This document shows positions 42,209 to 55,033 of a DNA stretch of 64,000 nucleotides, piece by piece; the first letter of the stretch is position 1, and each line of letters opens with the position of its first letter. This DNA comes from Pomphorhynchus laevis (Eukaryota > Acanthocephala > Palaeacanthocephala > Echinorhynchida > Pomphorhynchidae), in NCBI GenBank assembly GCA_012934845.2, contig WNNJ02002565.1, positions 1 to 64,000 on the forward strand. The letters are read 5' to 3'. Under the pieces are notes generated by a model. That model was not told where the DNA came from. It made no database searches and was given only the letters and a program-made list of their open reading frames with translations. Made by a program: the position numbers and the translations under genes.

Positions 42209-42991
42209 GATGATATATGCGACAATATCACCGTAATCGAATTCGGCCAAAATTTGTTTCCTATGAGTTTCGTAGAGTAACTCATAGATTTGTTTTGTAA
42301 AAACCAAACTGACGGTAAATTCGACAAAGACGAAAATTATTAAGTTTCGACGAGGTGGCCGCATTTCTGCTGCACATAGGTTTTTCTTCGACAATAAGGA
42401 AATTGACAATGGTCTATCAGCGATATGGAATGATCTCAAAGAACGAAATTTCGCTCAGGTAGACATGTGCCGATCGCGGTTCTTAAAGCGAATTCTAGGA
42501 GTATCTTCAAAAGTTTCATCAACGACCGTCGAAATTCTTACCAATACCTTACCTCTGTCAGTGGAATTAATAATGACGCGAAATAATGCAAGCACAGACA
42601 ATTTTCAACGCCATCAACAAAAGCTGTTAATTAAGTATAATGGCACAGACAAAGAGATTCTAAATACTCCAGCAATGACTCAATCACAATGGTTAGGACC
42701 AAGACAGAGCAAGTGTCCGCTGATAATTCGTGAAAGTATACATGGCTACCGTGATAAATTCTGTAGATTCCAAGTAAATTGTCACCATCACATATGTCGT
42801 TACTGTCTACAAAGTTGTTCATCGATTCTGCACGTCTTCAATTGTAGCTTTATTTCTAAAATGCCACTCTCACATGTTGACAAGTTGTAATAAGTTTCTA
42901 ATTTGCTTTATTTAATTTGGCTCAGGTATCTTATTCCAGAGAACCAATTTTTAAATTTGCAAAGGCAAATCCTAAAATTGGATTGGCAAAG
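42209..42991 (+). mobile_element. R2-like fragment E5, copy B
   Basis: Twin of 9866-10648. The frame 42465-42890 has Pro where copy A has His (LPLSV against LHLSV) and keeps the knuckle-like CRYC...C. Confidence 0.53.
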
Positions 42992-43964
42992 GCATAAGAT
43001 AGAAAAAGCAGCTGCGGCTGCAGGAAGATTGGTCTGCCTGCGTCACCAAAAGTCAAGGAATGCAATATTTGATTAGAGATCCACTACAAATGACCTGCTG
43101 GCATTCCGATACAGGCGAGGGAACCGAAGACAATATATACAGCAAGTACGTCTCTGAACAGGTCTACTACCGACATACGTCGTTTACAACAGGATGACAA
43201 CGGAACATGGCAGAAACGAAAGCTGTATTCATTGTGGTGCTAGTCGTGAGACACCGCGACATGCCATTAACGAGTGCCTTTACTCGAAATCCCCAATGAC
43301 TAGAAGGGCATGATGCGGTGCAATGGCGATTTGTATATGTGTTAGGGCGACGGCAGGAAGGAAAATGCGTGATCGAAGAACACATGAGGATGATGGCAGA
43401 AGATGGCACCATTCCTCATTCCAGACCTAATCACTTACTTCCCGAATGCCAGAAAGGCAGCAATACTCGACTTTGCTTTTGCTGTGGTGTATGAAACAAA
43501 CACAGATATATTCAAGGAACACGAAAAGTCCAAAGTAAATAGGTGTACGCCTCTGAAGAAACTGGTAGCAGAACTCTACACCATAGACATTAAAGATGTC
43601 ACCTGCCACGCCGCAGTTGTTGGATATCGGGCTCAGCAACAAGCGAGCTGTTGAAAACGTTAAACTTCTATGGGATCGGCAAGAAAACCCAGCACAACAT
43701 GTGCCAAACTGCCGATGAGCAATCTGAGAACGTGTTCAACTACATTTGTCAACGATCAACGCATATATGTGACAGACGAGCGCGTAATCGACTAATTTAA
43801 ATACGCCAAGAAGCGGATGAACGGACCGAATAAAAGGCTCAAGAAACTGGGGGAAAAAGAAGATTATTTTTTGAAAATAAAACATATTATGACATTTTTG
43901 TTTTTATGTTTTCAATGTTTCTGACTTAAACCCACCGTACTGTCTTCTAATAAATTCCGTCCAG
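42992..43964 (+). mobile_element. R2 fragment E6, copy B
   Basis: Twin of 10649-11621, with the RLE piece at 43403-43654 and a 3' end AATAAATTCCGTCC at the R2 site. Confidence 0.8.
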
Positions 43965-44218
43965 AGCCAAACGCCTCGTCATCGAATTAGTGACGCGCAT
44001 GAATGGGTCTTTGGGATTCCTACTGTCCTTGTCTGCTGCCCTGCGAAACCACAGCAAAGAGAACGAGCTTGGAATCAGACAGCGGGGTAAGAAGACCCTG
44101 TTGAGCTTGACTCTAGTCAGTCTTTGTGAAGAAACATGAGAGATATAGGATATGTGGTACCTTATAAACAATATTGATAATAAAAACTTTCTTACTGAAT
44201 TAGTTACAGAATTTTAAT
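43965..44218 (+). rRNA. 28S downstream fragment plus linker, copy B
   Basis: Twin of 11622-11875, ending at the point where E7 starts. Confidence 0.87.
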
Positions 44219-44434
44219 AAGTACTGCAGCGCAAAGAAACAGGCGCATTACCTAGCATTTCTAGACATTAAATCTGCTTTTGATTATTTAGATCACACTG
44301 CACTGAAAAAGGCTCCAGTACAGGCGGAATGCCCTGATTTCGTTATACGCTATCTCGCGAGTGGCTACACGAGATGCCGAACGATTTTTAAAGCCGGAAA
44401 TGGCCAGACAGGGAAAATCAGCAAAGAGAGAGGT

Positions 44435-45235
44435 GTGAAACAAGGTGATCCGCTCTCGTCGTTCTTATTTGTATTTACCATAGATTCAACCCTCGCCTGG
44501 TTGATTTCAGAGAAACATGGCTTTGAGCATCAAAGCATCAAAATGACTCATATCGCATACGCAGACGACATCGTGCTGTTCGGCGATGATCCATCACGGG
44601 TAAATGCTGCTATACAATTGTTAATTGATGGTCTGAAACCACTTGGGCTAGCATTCCGAGCGTCAAAGCGTCAGTCCTCTTTCAAACCGTATCCGAAAGG
44701 AACAGGAAAAATGGTGGACTCAAGCTTTGCAAAGATAGCAGATGAACTGATACCTCTATCATCAAGAGAAGCACCACTACAGTATCTCGGATGTGACCCT
44801 CAACATGGTTTTAAAATCAGTCATTTTGAGAGAGAGGTGCAAAAAGCTTGCAGACTGTTGAAATCTGCGGCGTTATCGCCACTCAAAGTCGCCCACTTGT
44901 TCAATGATCATGTGATACCGAAGCTGACGTTCGGACTGGCAAAATCGATGGTCAGCACCACATATTTAGAATCATTTGACAGCAAGATTCGAGGCGAATT
45001 TAAAAGAATCTTGGGGCTTCCAAAATTCCTCTCTGCCGGTTTCTTCCATCTTCCTCTGACGAAAGGAGGTATGAGTTTTAGATCCATCCTCTTCGATGTT
45101 CTCACTGAACGCCACAACTATATCCGGCCATTTGCTCGCCAGAACCCTGTGCTAGCTGGGGGGGGCGAAAGCTATGGAATAACCCAGAATCTAGAAAGAG
45201 CAATTAGGTCGACCTATGACGAAGAAAAGGCATGA
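44435..45235 (+). pseudogene. E7 RT palm and thumb, 266 residues open
   Basis: The frame is in fact open from about 44219 and includes motif A AFLDIKSAFDYLDH (44265 or so), motif B GVKQGDPLSSFLF, motif C HIAYADDIVLFGDD, QYLGCDPQHGF, and the thumb block GLPKFLSAGFFHLPLTKGG. All catalytic aspartates are present. It ends TGA at 45233-45235, overlapping the next frame's ATG (45232), which marks a frameshift. Confidence 0.83.
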
Positions 45236-45615
45236 AGGAGAAAACGCAGTTGCGACTGCAGGAAGATTGGTCCGCGTGTGTTTCACAAAGCCAAGGAATG
45301 CAATACTTGACTGGAGTTCCATCTTCAAAGGATCTACTAGCATTCCGTTACAGGCGAGGGAGCCAAAGACAATATCTACAGCAAGTACGTCTTCGTACAG
45401 GCCTACTTCCGACAAGAGTCATCCTTAACAGAATGACAACAAAACATGGAAAAAATGAGAGCTGTAGGCATTGTGGTGCTAGTCGCGAGACACCGAAACA
45501 TTCCATAAATGAATGCTTATACTCAAAAGCAGCTATAGTTAAGAGGCATGATGCGGTACAAAGGCGATTCATATATGCGTTACGGCGAAGGCAACAGGGA
45601 AAAAGTCGTGATTGA
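45232..45615 (+). pseudogene. E7 connector and CCHC knuckle
   Basis: 127 residues: RLRTGLLPTRVILNRM and the perfect knuckle CRHCGASRETPKHSINEC, then RRFIYALRRRQQGK. An extra base near 45604 shifts the frame before the RLE. Confidence 0.8.
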
Positions 45616-45976
45616 AGAGAACAAGAGGATACAGACCGAAGACGGTACAATCCTAATACCTGATGTGATCACGTACTTCCCAAATGCCAGAAAGGCAGCA
45701 ATACTCGACTTTGCTGTGGTGTACGAAACAAACACAGATATTTTCAAGCGTGCCGAAAAGTCCAAAGTAAATCGGTATACGCCACTGAAGAGGCTGGTAG
45801 CTAAACTCTACGCCATAGACATTAAAGATGTCACCTGTCACGCCGCTGTCGTTGGCTCTCGGGGCTCGGCAACGAGCGAACTGTTGAAAACGTTGAAGTT
45901 CTCCGGGCTGAGTGTGAAAACGCAGCACAGCATGTGCCAACCCGCAGCCGAACAATCAGTAAACGTTTTCAATTAA
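45548..45976 (+). CDS. E7 R2 endonuclease domain, open frame
   Basis: Element coding starts at about 45600 (KVVIEENKRIQTEDGTILIP). It has PDVITYFPNARKAAILDFAV, VYETNTDIFKRAEKSKVNRY, VVGSRGSATSELLKTLKFSG and AAEQSVNVFN, ending at TAA 45974-45976, one codon short of the YF found in sisters. The catalytic PD, D and K are all present. Confidence 0.72.
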   Translation: MMRYKGDSYMRYGEGNREKVVIEENKRIQTEDGTILIPDVITYFPNARKAAILDFAVVYETNTDIFKRAEKSKVNRYTPLKRLVAKLYAIDIKDVTCHAAVVGSRGSATSELLKTLKFSGLSVKTQHSMCQPAAEQSVNVFN

Positions 45977-46132
45977 TTTTGATGTGCCAAACAGCTTGAC
46001 GTGGCTATACCACCTTTACGTGGTGAGAAAGCTTGTGTGCCATGATGATTGTGTTGGCTAAATCAACGCCACGCTTACACAATCCGGTTGCTAAGCAGTG
46101 CGGCAGGTCCAACCATGTTGAGTAGGTAGCAC

Positions 46133-48025
46133 ATGAGTGGCCAGACTAAGTGTCTCTGTTCTTCAGGATGGGCAGCAGCGTCTTGGAGAATTATGCACTG
46201 CGAGAAGACACATGCAATGGACAGAAATTATCAATATATTGCAACCGAGGAGGAAAGTCAGTCATCAATATTTGTAAATCCGACCGAAAATGACGATACG
46301 CACCTTAATGCGCAAGGAAGGTTCGAACCAAAAAACGGCGGCTCTATACTTCAGGCGGTGGCTTATGGAGCTCCTCTCTCTCAAGCAATGATAACAACTG
46401 ACGGCAGTACACCGTGCGATGTCGACGACGAATCAAACAGTGCGTCATATGAAACAGTGCAGCAGCAACAAACCTCTGGAAATACGTCTGTTTATATTGC
46501 CATTGGGGCTAAGGGCACAATACTAGAATGCCCAGCATGCAGCATGGTAATCACCGGTAATACCCGCTGTCGAAAAATTGAGAGACACGTGGAACGTGAG
46601 CACGCTTCGCATGTAACTTACTGTTGCACACTCTGCAACGCGTTTGAAAGCAAGAACTCACGATCTATAAACACTCATTTTTCACGATGCATAACTAGCG
46701 CAAAGAGATTGTCTGTAAGCCCATATAGCAACGTATCTGGCGAAGTCATTGGCAAGATGGCTATTGTGGCCAGGGTTGAAAATAACCTTGTGATGCCCTA
46801 CCCTACTGAAGGACCTTTTGAATGCATGTACTGTGAACGTGCATTTATGAGTAGATACAACTACTCCAAAATGAGCTCTCATCTCACTGAATAGCACAAC
46901 GTCGAGGTCATACAGTATGAGTGTAGGAAATGCAGTAGCTTTAGAAGCCAAAGGCTTGATAGTATGAGACGACATGCAAATAACTGCGATGGAAAACTAT
47001 CAAGCCAAGACTACCCCACCGAAATTACCTCGGAAACTAACGAAGACGTCGAGGTCAAGTGAGCACGCGATCAAGCAGATGATGCTGACATATCGCAAGA
47101 GCACTCACAAGTGCAAGTACGAAGGGGTGCAGACAACACTCCGACTTCACCATCAATTAGACCTTTGTGTCCGGCGTGTGATGCAGCGCCTAATAATAAC
47201 GAAAGAAGGGTTACAGTAGCAGCAACTGTAAATTACGACCCACCCTGCGCATCACGCGGAAGAACTGCCTAAGTTAATGATGCTTCGGAGACGTGCGCAG
47301 ATGCAGATACAACGCACGAAACAGTCTGTTCAAATAGCGTACGAAGATCGATACGTTGGGCAGATGAAGAGGAAGACGCAAAGAGGAACGATCGGCTGTT
47401 CAGATACACGTCGGTACAAGCAATCGACGCGCTTGAGCAAGCAAGCAACGAGGAACGAGCACATCCACGATTTGTGGCATTCCTAAACAGAATCAAAAGC
47501 GCAGCGATGGAATGGGAAGATGTTCCGAGTAATCGGAACATTGATGATATGGTCACGGCATACACCTTGTACTTAACTAAGTACTCAAGAGCCAGTATGA
47601 TAAACCCAAGCCGTCGCCTTCAGCAGTTAGGACTCGGTATAGTCCCTCTTAAGAAAGGTGCAGATCAAATATTCAGAAGTATTGCGCAACTGATTTTCTG
47701 GAACAATGCGCAGGCTAATACTGTTAGAAAATCACTGATTGATCGAATCCAATCTGACAAGACAAGGTGGTCAAAGGAGCTGGCGAAAGATTTGACATGT
47801 AATTTGCACATTAACAAGCTCTTAGACTCGCTTAGTCGGGGGTACTTCGTCTCTGAGAAAACGTTATTACAGGCTGCTTCCAAAAAATACAATGTTATCT
47901 TCAGAGTAATCGCAGACGTCGCAGAAGATGATGAGATATATGTACACTTTAATGCGAAGAATGACTCTCACGGAACAAAGTATCTATGGAAGGAGGGAAT
48001 GTCTGACTACCTTCGTCTTACATGA
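46133..48025 (+). pseudogene. Enew N-terminal frame, four zinc fingers, three in-frame stops
   Basis: A single frame of 631 codons from ATG 46133, interrupted only by TAG 46892, TGA 47060 and TAA 47270. Fingers alternate CCHH, CCHC, CCHH, CCHC: CPAC (46529) with HVEREH; CTLC with HFSRC; CMYC with HLTE(stop)H; CRKC with HANNC (to about 46986). A fifth CxxC (RPLCPACD) has no partner. Then come the linker and the pre-RT part GLGIVPLKKGADQIFRSIAQ and QAASKKYNVIFRVIAD. Best preserved N-terminus in the window. Confidence 0.82.
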
Positions 48026-48395
48026 AAGTAGGTGGGACAAAATCTTCGCAGAGGCAATGCATTGTGCGACGTAACCGATCCCTATACTTCTCGAACACAG
48101 CCAAGCTAGCTAAAGATATTCTGCGCAGCGATAAGAATATGGGGTGACAGATTTCTGTTAGCAATGTCGAAAAAAATTTTATACAGGTCTGTTCTAACAG
48201 TAACCCTGACCTGCAACGTGCAAGTGAACAACCTGTTTTCCCCTGAGGTACACAGAATAGAGGAGGACGATTCGCTCCAGAAGACGAATTCTATAAGTTC
48301 GTGTCTAGGACCGAACTCCAAATGATGATGAGTCGTATGGGGTTGCGCTCTTACGCAGGTGTACATCTCGTAAACGTTAGTATACTTCAAAGATA

Positions 48396-49063
48396 TGACC
48401 AAAATTAGTTGTACTCACAGTAATCGCCAACGGCTGTCTTAGCGCTGGATACATGCCCAACGCGTGGCGCGAACACAGAAGTGAATTACTGCCTAACCGT
48501 GAAAAACTTTGGAATAATGGCGAACTACAGGTCGAGGCTGCACGTAAACTCGACAATTTGCGTCCAATAACGATTTCTTCGATGTTAGCAATAATCGTTC
48601 ATAAGGTCTAATAAGCGAGATTAAACAAGGCGTACCGCTTCAAATCGAATCAAAGCGCATTTTCAGATTCAACGATAGGAGCTATCGTTGCATGTATAAA
48701 AAATTTGGTGAAGTACTGCACTGCAAAGAAACAGGCGCATTACCTAGCATTTCTAGACATTAAATCTGCCTTGGGAAAAAGCAGATTTAATAGGCTCTAG
48801 TACAGGCGGAATGCCCTGATTTCATGATACGCTATCTCGCGAGTAGCTACACTGGATGCCGAACGATTTTTAAAGCCAGAAATGGCCAGACAGGGAAAAT
48901 CAGCATAGAAAGATGTGTGAAACAAGGTGATCTGCTCTCGTCGTTCTTATTTGCATTTGCCAATGATTCAACCCTCGCCTGGTTGATTCCAGAGAAACAT
49001 GGCTTTGAGCATCAAAGCATCAAAATGACTCATATCGCATACGCAGACGACATCGTGCTGTAA
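48396..49063 (+). pseudogene. Enew RT motifs 0-C
   Basis: Broken frames: MPNAWREHR, then motif 2 RPITISSMLA, then motif A interrupted (DIKSALGKS..., where about 20 bases TTGGGAAAAAGCAGATTTAA replace the normal sequence), then the frame 48824-49063 with GRT-type linker, CVKQGDLLSSF (motif B with two changes) and HIAYADDIVL, then TAA. It shares that TAA with E7b and E8. Confidence 0.77.
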
Positions 49064-49592
49064 TCGGCAATGATCCTTAACGGGTAAATGCTGCTATACA
49101 ATTGTTAATTGATGGTCTGAAACCACTTAGGCTAGCATTCTGAGCGTCAAAGTGTCAGTCCCCCTTCACAACGTTTCCGAAGGGAACAAGAAAAATGGTG
49201 GACTAAAGCTTTGCAAAGAAAGCAGATGAACTGATACCTCTATCATCAAGAGAAGCACCACTACAGTATCTCGGATGTGACCCTCAACGTGGTTTTAAAA
49301 TCAGTCATTTTGAGAGAGAGGTGGAAAAAGCTTGGAGACTGTTGAAATCTGCGGCGTTATCGCCACTCAAAGTCGCCCACTTGTTCAATGATCATGTGAT
49401 ACCGAAGCTGACGTTCGGACTGGCAAAATCGACGGTCAGCACTACATATTTAGAATAATTTGACAGCAAGATTCGAGGCGAATTTAAAAGAATCTTGTGG
49501 CTTCCAAAATTCCTCTCTGCCGGTTTCCTTCATCTTCCTCTGACGAAAGGAGGTATGAGTGTTAGATCCATCCTCTTCGAGAAAGGATGATC

Positions 49593-51498
49593 ACTGAAAA
49601 AGGCTCCAGTACAGGCGGAATGCCCTGATTTCATGATACGCTATCTCGCGAGTAGCTACACTGGATGCCGAACGATTTTTAAAGTCTGAAATGGCCAGAC
49701 AAGGAAAATCAGCAAAGAGAGAGGTGTGAAACAAGGTGATCCGCTCTCGTCGTTCTTATTTGCATTTGCCATAGATTCAACCCTCGTCGGGGTTGATTCC
49801 AGAGAAACATTGCTTTGATCATTAAAGCATCAAAATGACTCATATCGCATACGCAGACGACATCGTGCTGTAATCGGCAATGATTTTTCACGGGTAAATG
49901 CTGCTATACAATTGTTAATTGATGGTCTGAAACCACTTGGGCTAGCATTTCGAGCGTACAAGTGTCAGTTCTCCTTAACAACGTTTCCGAAAGGAACAGG
50001 AAAAATGGTGGACTCAAGCTTCGCAAAGATAGCAGATGAACTAATACCTCTATCATCAAGAGAAGCACTAGTACAGTATCTCGGATGTGACCCTCAACAT
50101 GGTTTTAAAATCAGTCATTTTGAGAGAGAGGTGCAAAAAGCTTGCAGACTGTTGAAATCTGCAGCGTTATCGCCACTCAAAGTCGCCCACTTGTTCAATG
50201 ATCATGTGATACCGAAGCTGAAGTTCGGACTGGCAAAATTGCCGGTCAGCCCAAATATTTAGAATCATTTGACAGCAAGATTCGAGGCGAATTTAAAAGA
50301 ATCTTGTGGCTTCCAAAATTCCTCACTGCCGGTTTCCTTCATCTTCCTCTGACGAAAGGAGGTATGAGTTTTAGATCCATCCTCTTCGATGTTCTCACTG
50401 AACGTCACAACTATATCCGGCCATTTGCTCGCAAGAATGCTGTGCTAGCTAGAAGGCCGAAAGCTCTAGAATAACCCAGAATCTAGAAAGAGCAATTAGG
50501 TCCACATATGACAAAGCAAAAGGCATGAAGGGGAACACGCAGTTGCGACTGCAGGAAGATTGTCCGCCTGCGTTACACAAAGCCAAGGAATGCAATACTT
50601 GAATGGTGTTCCACCTCCAAAGGCTCTACAAGCATTCCGTTACAGGCGATTGAACCGAAGACAATATCTACAGCAGTACGTCTCCGTACAGGCCTACTTT
50701 CGACAAGAGTCATCCTTAACAGAATAACAACATGACATGCAAGGAATGAGAGCTGTAGACAAGTTGGTGCTAGTCGCGAGACACCGCAACACGTCATCAA
50801 TGAATGCTTATACTTAAAAGCAGCTATGGCTAGAAGGCATGATGCTGTACAAAGGCGATTCATATATGCGTTACGGCGAAGGCAACAGGGAAAATGCGTG
50901 ATTGAAGAGAACAAGAGGAAACAGACCGAAGACGGTACAATCCTAATACCTGATGTGATCACGTACTTCCCAAATGCCAGAAAGGCAGCAATACTCGACT
51001 TTGCTGTGTTGTACGAAACAAACACAGATACTTTCAAGCGTGCCGAAAAGTCTAAAGTAAATCGGTATACGCCACTGAAGAGGCTGGCAGCTAAACTCTA
51101 CGCCATAGACATTGAAGATGTCACCTGCCACGCCGCTGTCGTTGGATCTCGGGGCTCGGCAACGAGCGAACTGTTGAAAACGTTGAAGTTCTACGGGCTG
51201 AGTGTGAAAACACAGCACAGCATGTGCCAAACCGCAGCCGAACAATCAGTAAACGTTTTCAATTACTTTTGTCAACTGTCAACGCATATAGATAACAGAC
51301 GGGCGCGCGACCGACATCTATCTTACAGCCAAGAGACGAACGAGCAGACCGGATAAAAGGTTCATACAACTGGCGGAAGATAGAAGACAGATTCCAGAAG
51401 AAGTGACTTTAATTACATTTTATGCTTTTGATTAACCGTAATTTTGCAGTGTTTTAGTTTTGAAATCATTGTGTACTGTTTTCAATAAATTCCGCCTA
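49593..51498 (+). mobile_element. R2 fragment E7b, copy B
   Basis: Twin of 12766-14671, with open pieces at 49912-50262 (thumb) and 50826-51356 (whole RLE, 176 residues). 3' UTR AATAAATTCCGCC runs into E8 without 28S. Confidence 0.82.
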
Positions 51499-53174
51499 AG
51501 TAATGTACAGCTATGCTTTCGTAGTCTACTACGAAGATATGACCCCGAATTAGTTGTACTCACAGTAATCGCCAACGCCTGTCTTAGAGCTGGATAATGC
51601 CCAACGCGTGGCGCGAACAGAAAAGTGTACAACTGCCTAACCTTGAACAACTTTGGAATAATGGCGAGCTACACGTCGATGCTGCACGTAAACTCGACAA
51701 TTGGCGTCCAATAACGATTTCTTCGATGTTAGCAAGAATCATTCATAAGGGCTTATTAGCGAGATTAAACAAGGCGTAACGCTTCAAGTCGAATCAAAGC
51801 GCATTTTCAGATTTGGCGATAGGAGCTAACGTTGCATGTATAAAAAATTTGGTGAAGTACTTCAACGCAAAGAAACAGGCGCATTACCTAGCATTTCTAG
51901 ACATTAAATCTGCCTTTGATTATTAAGATCACTCTGCACTGAAAAAGGCTCTAGTACAGGCGGAATGCCCTGATTTCATGATACGCTATCTCGCGAGTAG
52001 CTACACTGGATGCCGAACGATTTTTAAAGCCAGAAATGGCCAGACAGGGAAAATCAGCATAGAGAGAGGTGTGAAACAAGGTGATCCGCTCTCATCGTTC
52101 TTATTTGCATTTGCCATAGATTCAACCCTCGCCTGGTTGATTCCAGAGAAACATGGTTTTGAGCATCAAAGCATCAAAATGACTCATATCGCATACACAG
52201 ACGACATCGTGCTGTAATCGGCAATGATCCTTCACGGGTAAATGCTGCTATACAATTGTTAATTGATGGTCTGAAACCACTTGGGCTAGCATTTCGAGCG
52301 TCAAAGTGTCAGTCCCCCTTCACAACGTTTCCGAAAGGAACAAGAAAAATGGTGGACTCAAGCTTTACAAAGATGGCAGATGAACTGATACCTCTATAAT
52401 CAAGAGAAGCACCACTACAGTATCTCGGATGTGACCCTCAACGTGGTTTTAAAATCAGTCATTTTGAGATAGAGGTGGAAAAAGCTTGGAGAATGTTGAA
52501 ATCTGCGGCGTTATCGCCACTCAAAGTCGCCCACTTGTTCAATGATCATGTGATACCGAAGCTGACGTTCGGACTGGCAAAATCGACGTTCAGCCCACAT
52601 ATTTAGAATCATTTGACTGCAAGATTCGAGGCGAATTTAAAAGAATCTTGTGGCTTCCAAAATTCCTCTCTGCCGGTTTCTTTCATCTTCCCCTGACGAA
52701 AAGAGGTATGAGTTTTAGATCCATCCTCTTCGATGTTCTCACTGAACGTCACAACTATATCCGGCCATTTACTCGCAAAATTTCTGTGCTAGCTAGGGGG
52801 CCGAAAGCTCTAGAATAACCCAGAATCTAGAAAGAGCAATTAGGTCCACCTATGACGAAGCAAAAGGCATGAAGGAGAACACGCAGTTGGGACTCTAGGA
52901 AGATTTTTCGCCTGCGTTACACAAAGCCAAGGAAGGCAATACTTGACTGGAGTTCCACCTCCAAAGGCTCTACAAGCATTCCGTTACAGGCGAGGGAACC
53001 GAAGACAATATCTACAGCAAGTACGTCTCCGTACAGGCCTACTTCCGACAAGAGTCATCCTTAACAGAATGACAACATGACATGGAAGGAAAGAGAGCTG
53101 TAGACATTGTGGTGCTAGTCGCGAGACACCGCAACATGTCATAAATGAATGCTTATACTTAAAAGCAGCTATGG
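51499..53174 (+). mobile_element. R2 fragment E8, copy B
   Basis: Twin of 14672-16347. Pieces 51597-51779 (motif 2) and 51978-52217 (motifs B-C, YTDD). In copy B the TTTAG of DYLDH has lost one T (GATTATTAAGATC at about 51920), breaking the frame that is open in copy A. Confidence 0.8.
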
Positions 53175-53905
53175 ACTAAGAATCTTACCTACAAGAGCTG
53201 TGCTGCAACGAATAAACATAATCGGACCTGTACAATGTCGACATTGCCAGTCTGAAAGAGAAACAAATATGCACGTGGTAAATGTTTGTAACTACATTAC
53301 AACACCTATGATCAAACGGCATAAAAAATGCGTGATCGCTTTATTTACGCGTTACAACAGAAAAATATCAACACTTTTAATATTGAATAAGAGCCTCGAA
53401 TCCGAACAGAAGACAATTGATACCTACAACTCAGCAAATTTTAAGATCAAGGTTATGTATTGTTGACTTCGCAGTAGCTTACGAGACAGACTTAAACTTG
53501 CTACACAATGTTGTTGAAGCAAAGAAGCGTAAGTATGAAGCAATAAAGCAATTATGTAGCAAAAAAATATAATATGAGAATTGAATGCATAGAAGTCGTG
53601 CAAATGGTGTGCGGTTCAAGATGATGTATATCGAAGACACTAATAAGCTCGATACAATCGATCCGATTGCATAGATCGACAGCAGAGGATATGACTACAG
53701 ACGCACGGAACAAACAATCTGCGTTTTCAACCCATTTACACAGATAAACTACCACTAGCAGCTAAGCAAAATAAGAACAAGAGTACATTTCGACTAAGAA
53801 GATTGATAATCCGTAAAAATTGACACTTTTCTTCTTTTTATTTATATGAAGTTGTGCTTTGTGCTTTTCAACCAAAACTGTAAAAAAATTCTACTACATG
53901 TTTTC
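53175..53905 (+). mobile_element. R2 fragment E9, copy B
   Basis: Twin of 16348-17078, with the knuckle frame 53149-53466 and a correct R2 3' junction at 53906. Confidence 0.8.
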
Positions 53906-53962
53906 TAGCCAAATGCCTCATCATCTAATTAGTGACGCGCATGAATGGATAAATGAGATTCC
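53906..53962 (+). rRNA. 28S downstream fragment, copy B
   Basis: Twin of 17079-17135, followed by the foldback 53964-54007. Confidence 0.87.
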
Positions 53963-55033
53963 TCTATAACAACACGCCGGACTAAAATGTCCGCCGTGTT
54001 GTTATAGTGTTCACTCCAAAGCCTGTTAGAACTTACTACAACAGTATTTTGCTATTCACCACGCTTTATGCACTCTAGACTTCATATGTTCATTCTGTGG
54101 TATATTCAATAATGTAAGCCACCTCTCAGTGAGAGCTTACGCCGCTAGGTGTAAATTGCAAAGCATAGCTGCAAGCAAGTCCCCAGATGGAGCAACTATG
54201 ACTAGATCTGTCGAGACGAGTAATGCTACCAAACTTTCGGATAATCCAGGCTCTTTTGAAAACATTCTTGAGGACAACATAACGGATACTCTGCTTCTCG
54301 AAATCTATCCTCACCAAGAACATATCGATGCATCGAAAACAATCCTAGATTCATCCTTCACAGGTACGGGTAATATTAACATTCATCCCGAGACTTTGAA
54401 CTTTTGAAACCACGTCGACAAGAATTTTACCATTGATGCTAACGTTAGAGCAATCAGCTTCCCTCAACACCTCACCGCAACGAGCCTAACTGAAATCTTA
54501 AAAGTGAACTCTAATGGCAGGATTATAGAATCTCACACCGATACTTGTGAGCATTCTGCATCTGGAGAGTAATTATCCGAAACAGTTATCGAGTCATCTA
54601 CCATTATTACGTCGCCTATAACAAGTGGGAACTGAGTATATAACAATCTTGGCCAATCATCTCGTTTGCATCTTGTAGAGGTTGTCAATACTCTAAACAA
54701 TCTTTATAACGACATTAGTCATCCCCGCCTTTGGAGACTCATTGGTAATTTTCTGGCTGAGTCTGCTGTTGCGGAACCTGATAATTTAAAAATTTTACTG
54801 GACAAATTCGTCTCCATTTATACTAACTACTTGACTGTTGTTGAAAAGCGCCGTAAACCAAGGAATTTAAACAGATTAAGAGATTTAAGCATGACCGCCG
54901 TGAATCTTCAAGGTGGAACCTTAACAACTCTTCCCACTATAAATTATTGCGTCCACAAAAATCCTCGAAAACATAAACACGTTGCAATGCGAATCGTCGT
55001 CGAACTCGGAATTTCTATGATAAATGGCGGAAA

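Larger units (their letters stand above)
44219..45981 (+). mobile_element. R2 fragment E7, copy B, best RT-RLE half
   Basis: 5'-truncated just before motif A, but otherwise carries RT motifs A-C, thumb, knuckle and the whole RLE with only two frameshifts. It stops without a 3' UTR at about 45981 and joins the 5' leader of Enew with no 28S between. Copy A keeps only its first 600 bases or so. Confidence 0.85.
45982..49592 (+). mobile_element. R2 retrotransposon Enew, mostly absent from copy A
   Basis: About 3.6 kb: a leader of 150 bases, a long N-terminal frame with four zinc fingers, pre-RT, RT and thumb, same lineage as E6-E8. It ends in the thumb at about 49592, where E7b begins. The segment from about 49.32 kb on also exists in copy A at 12.49 kb. 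The leader (45982-46132) has short inverted repeats such as ACCAC/GTGGT but no structure I can identify. Confidence 0.85.

Noticed and set aside
45982-46132. HDV-like ribozyme in the Enew leader
   Set aside because: Short stems such as ACCAC/GTGGT and AGCTT/AAGCT exist, but I could not place the five helices and the catalytic C by eye.
47277-47486. Small Arg-rich protein
   Set aside because: Out-of-frame shadow of the Enew N-terminal frame, which reads RRSIRWADEEED here.
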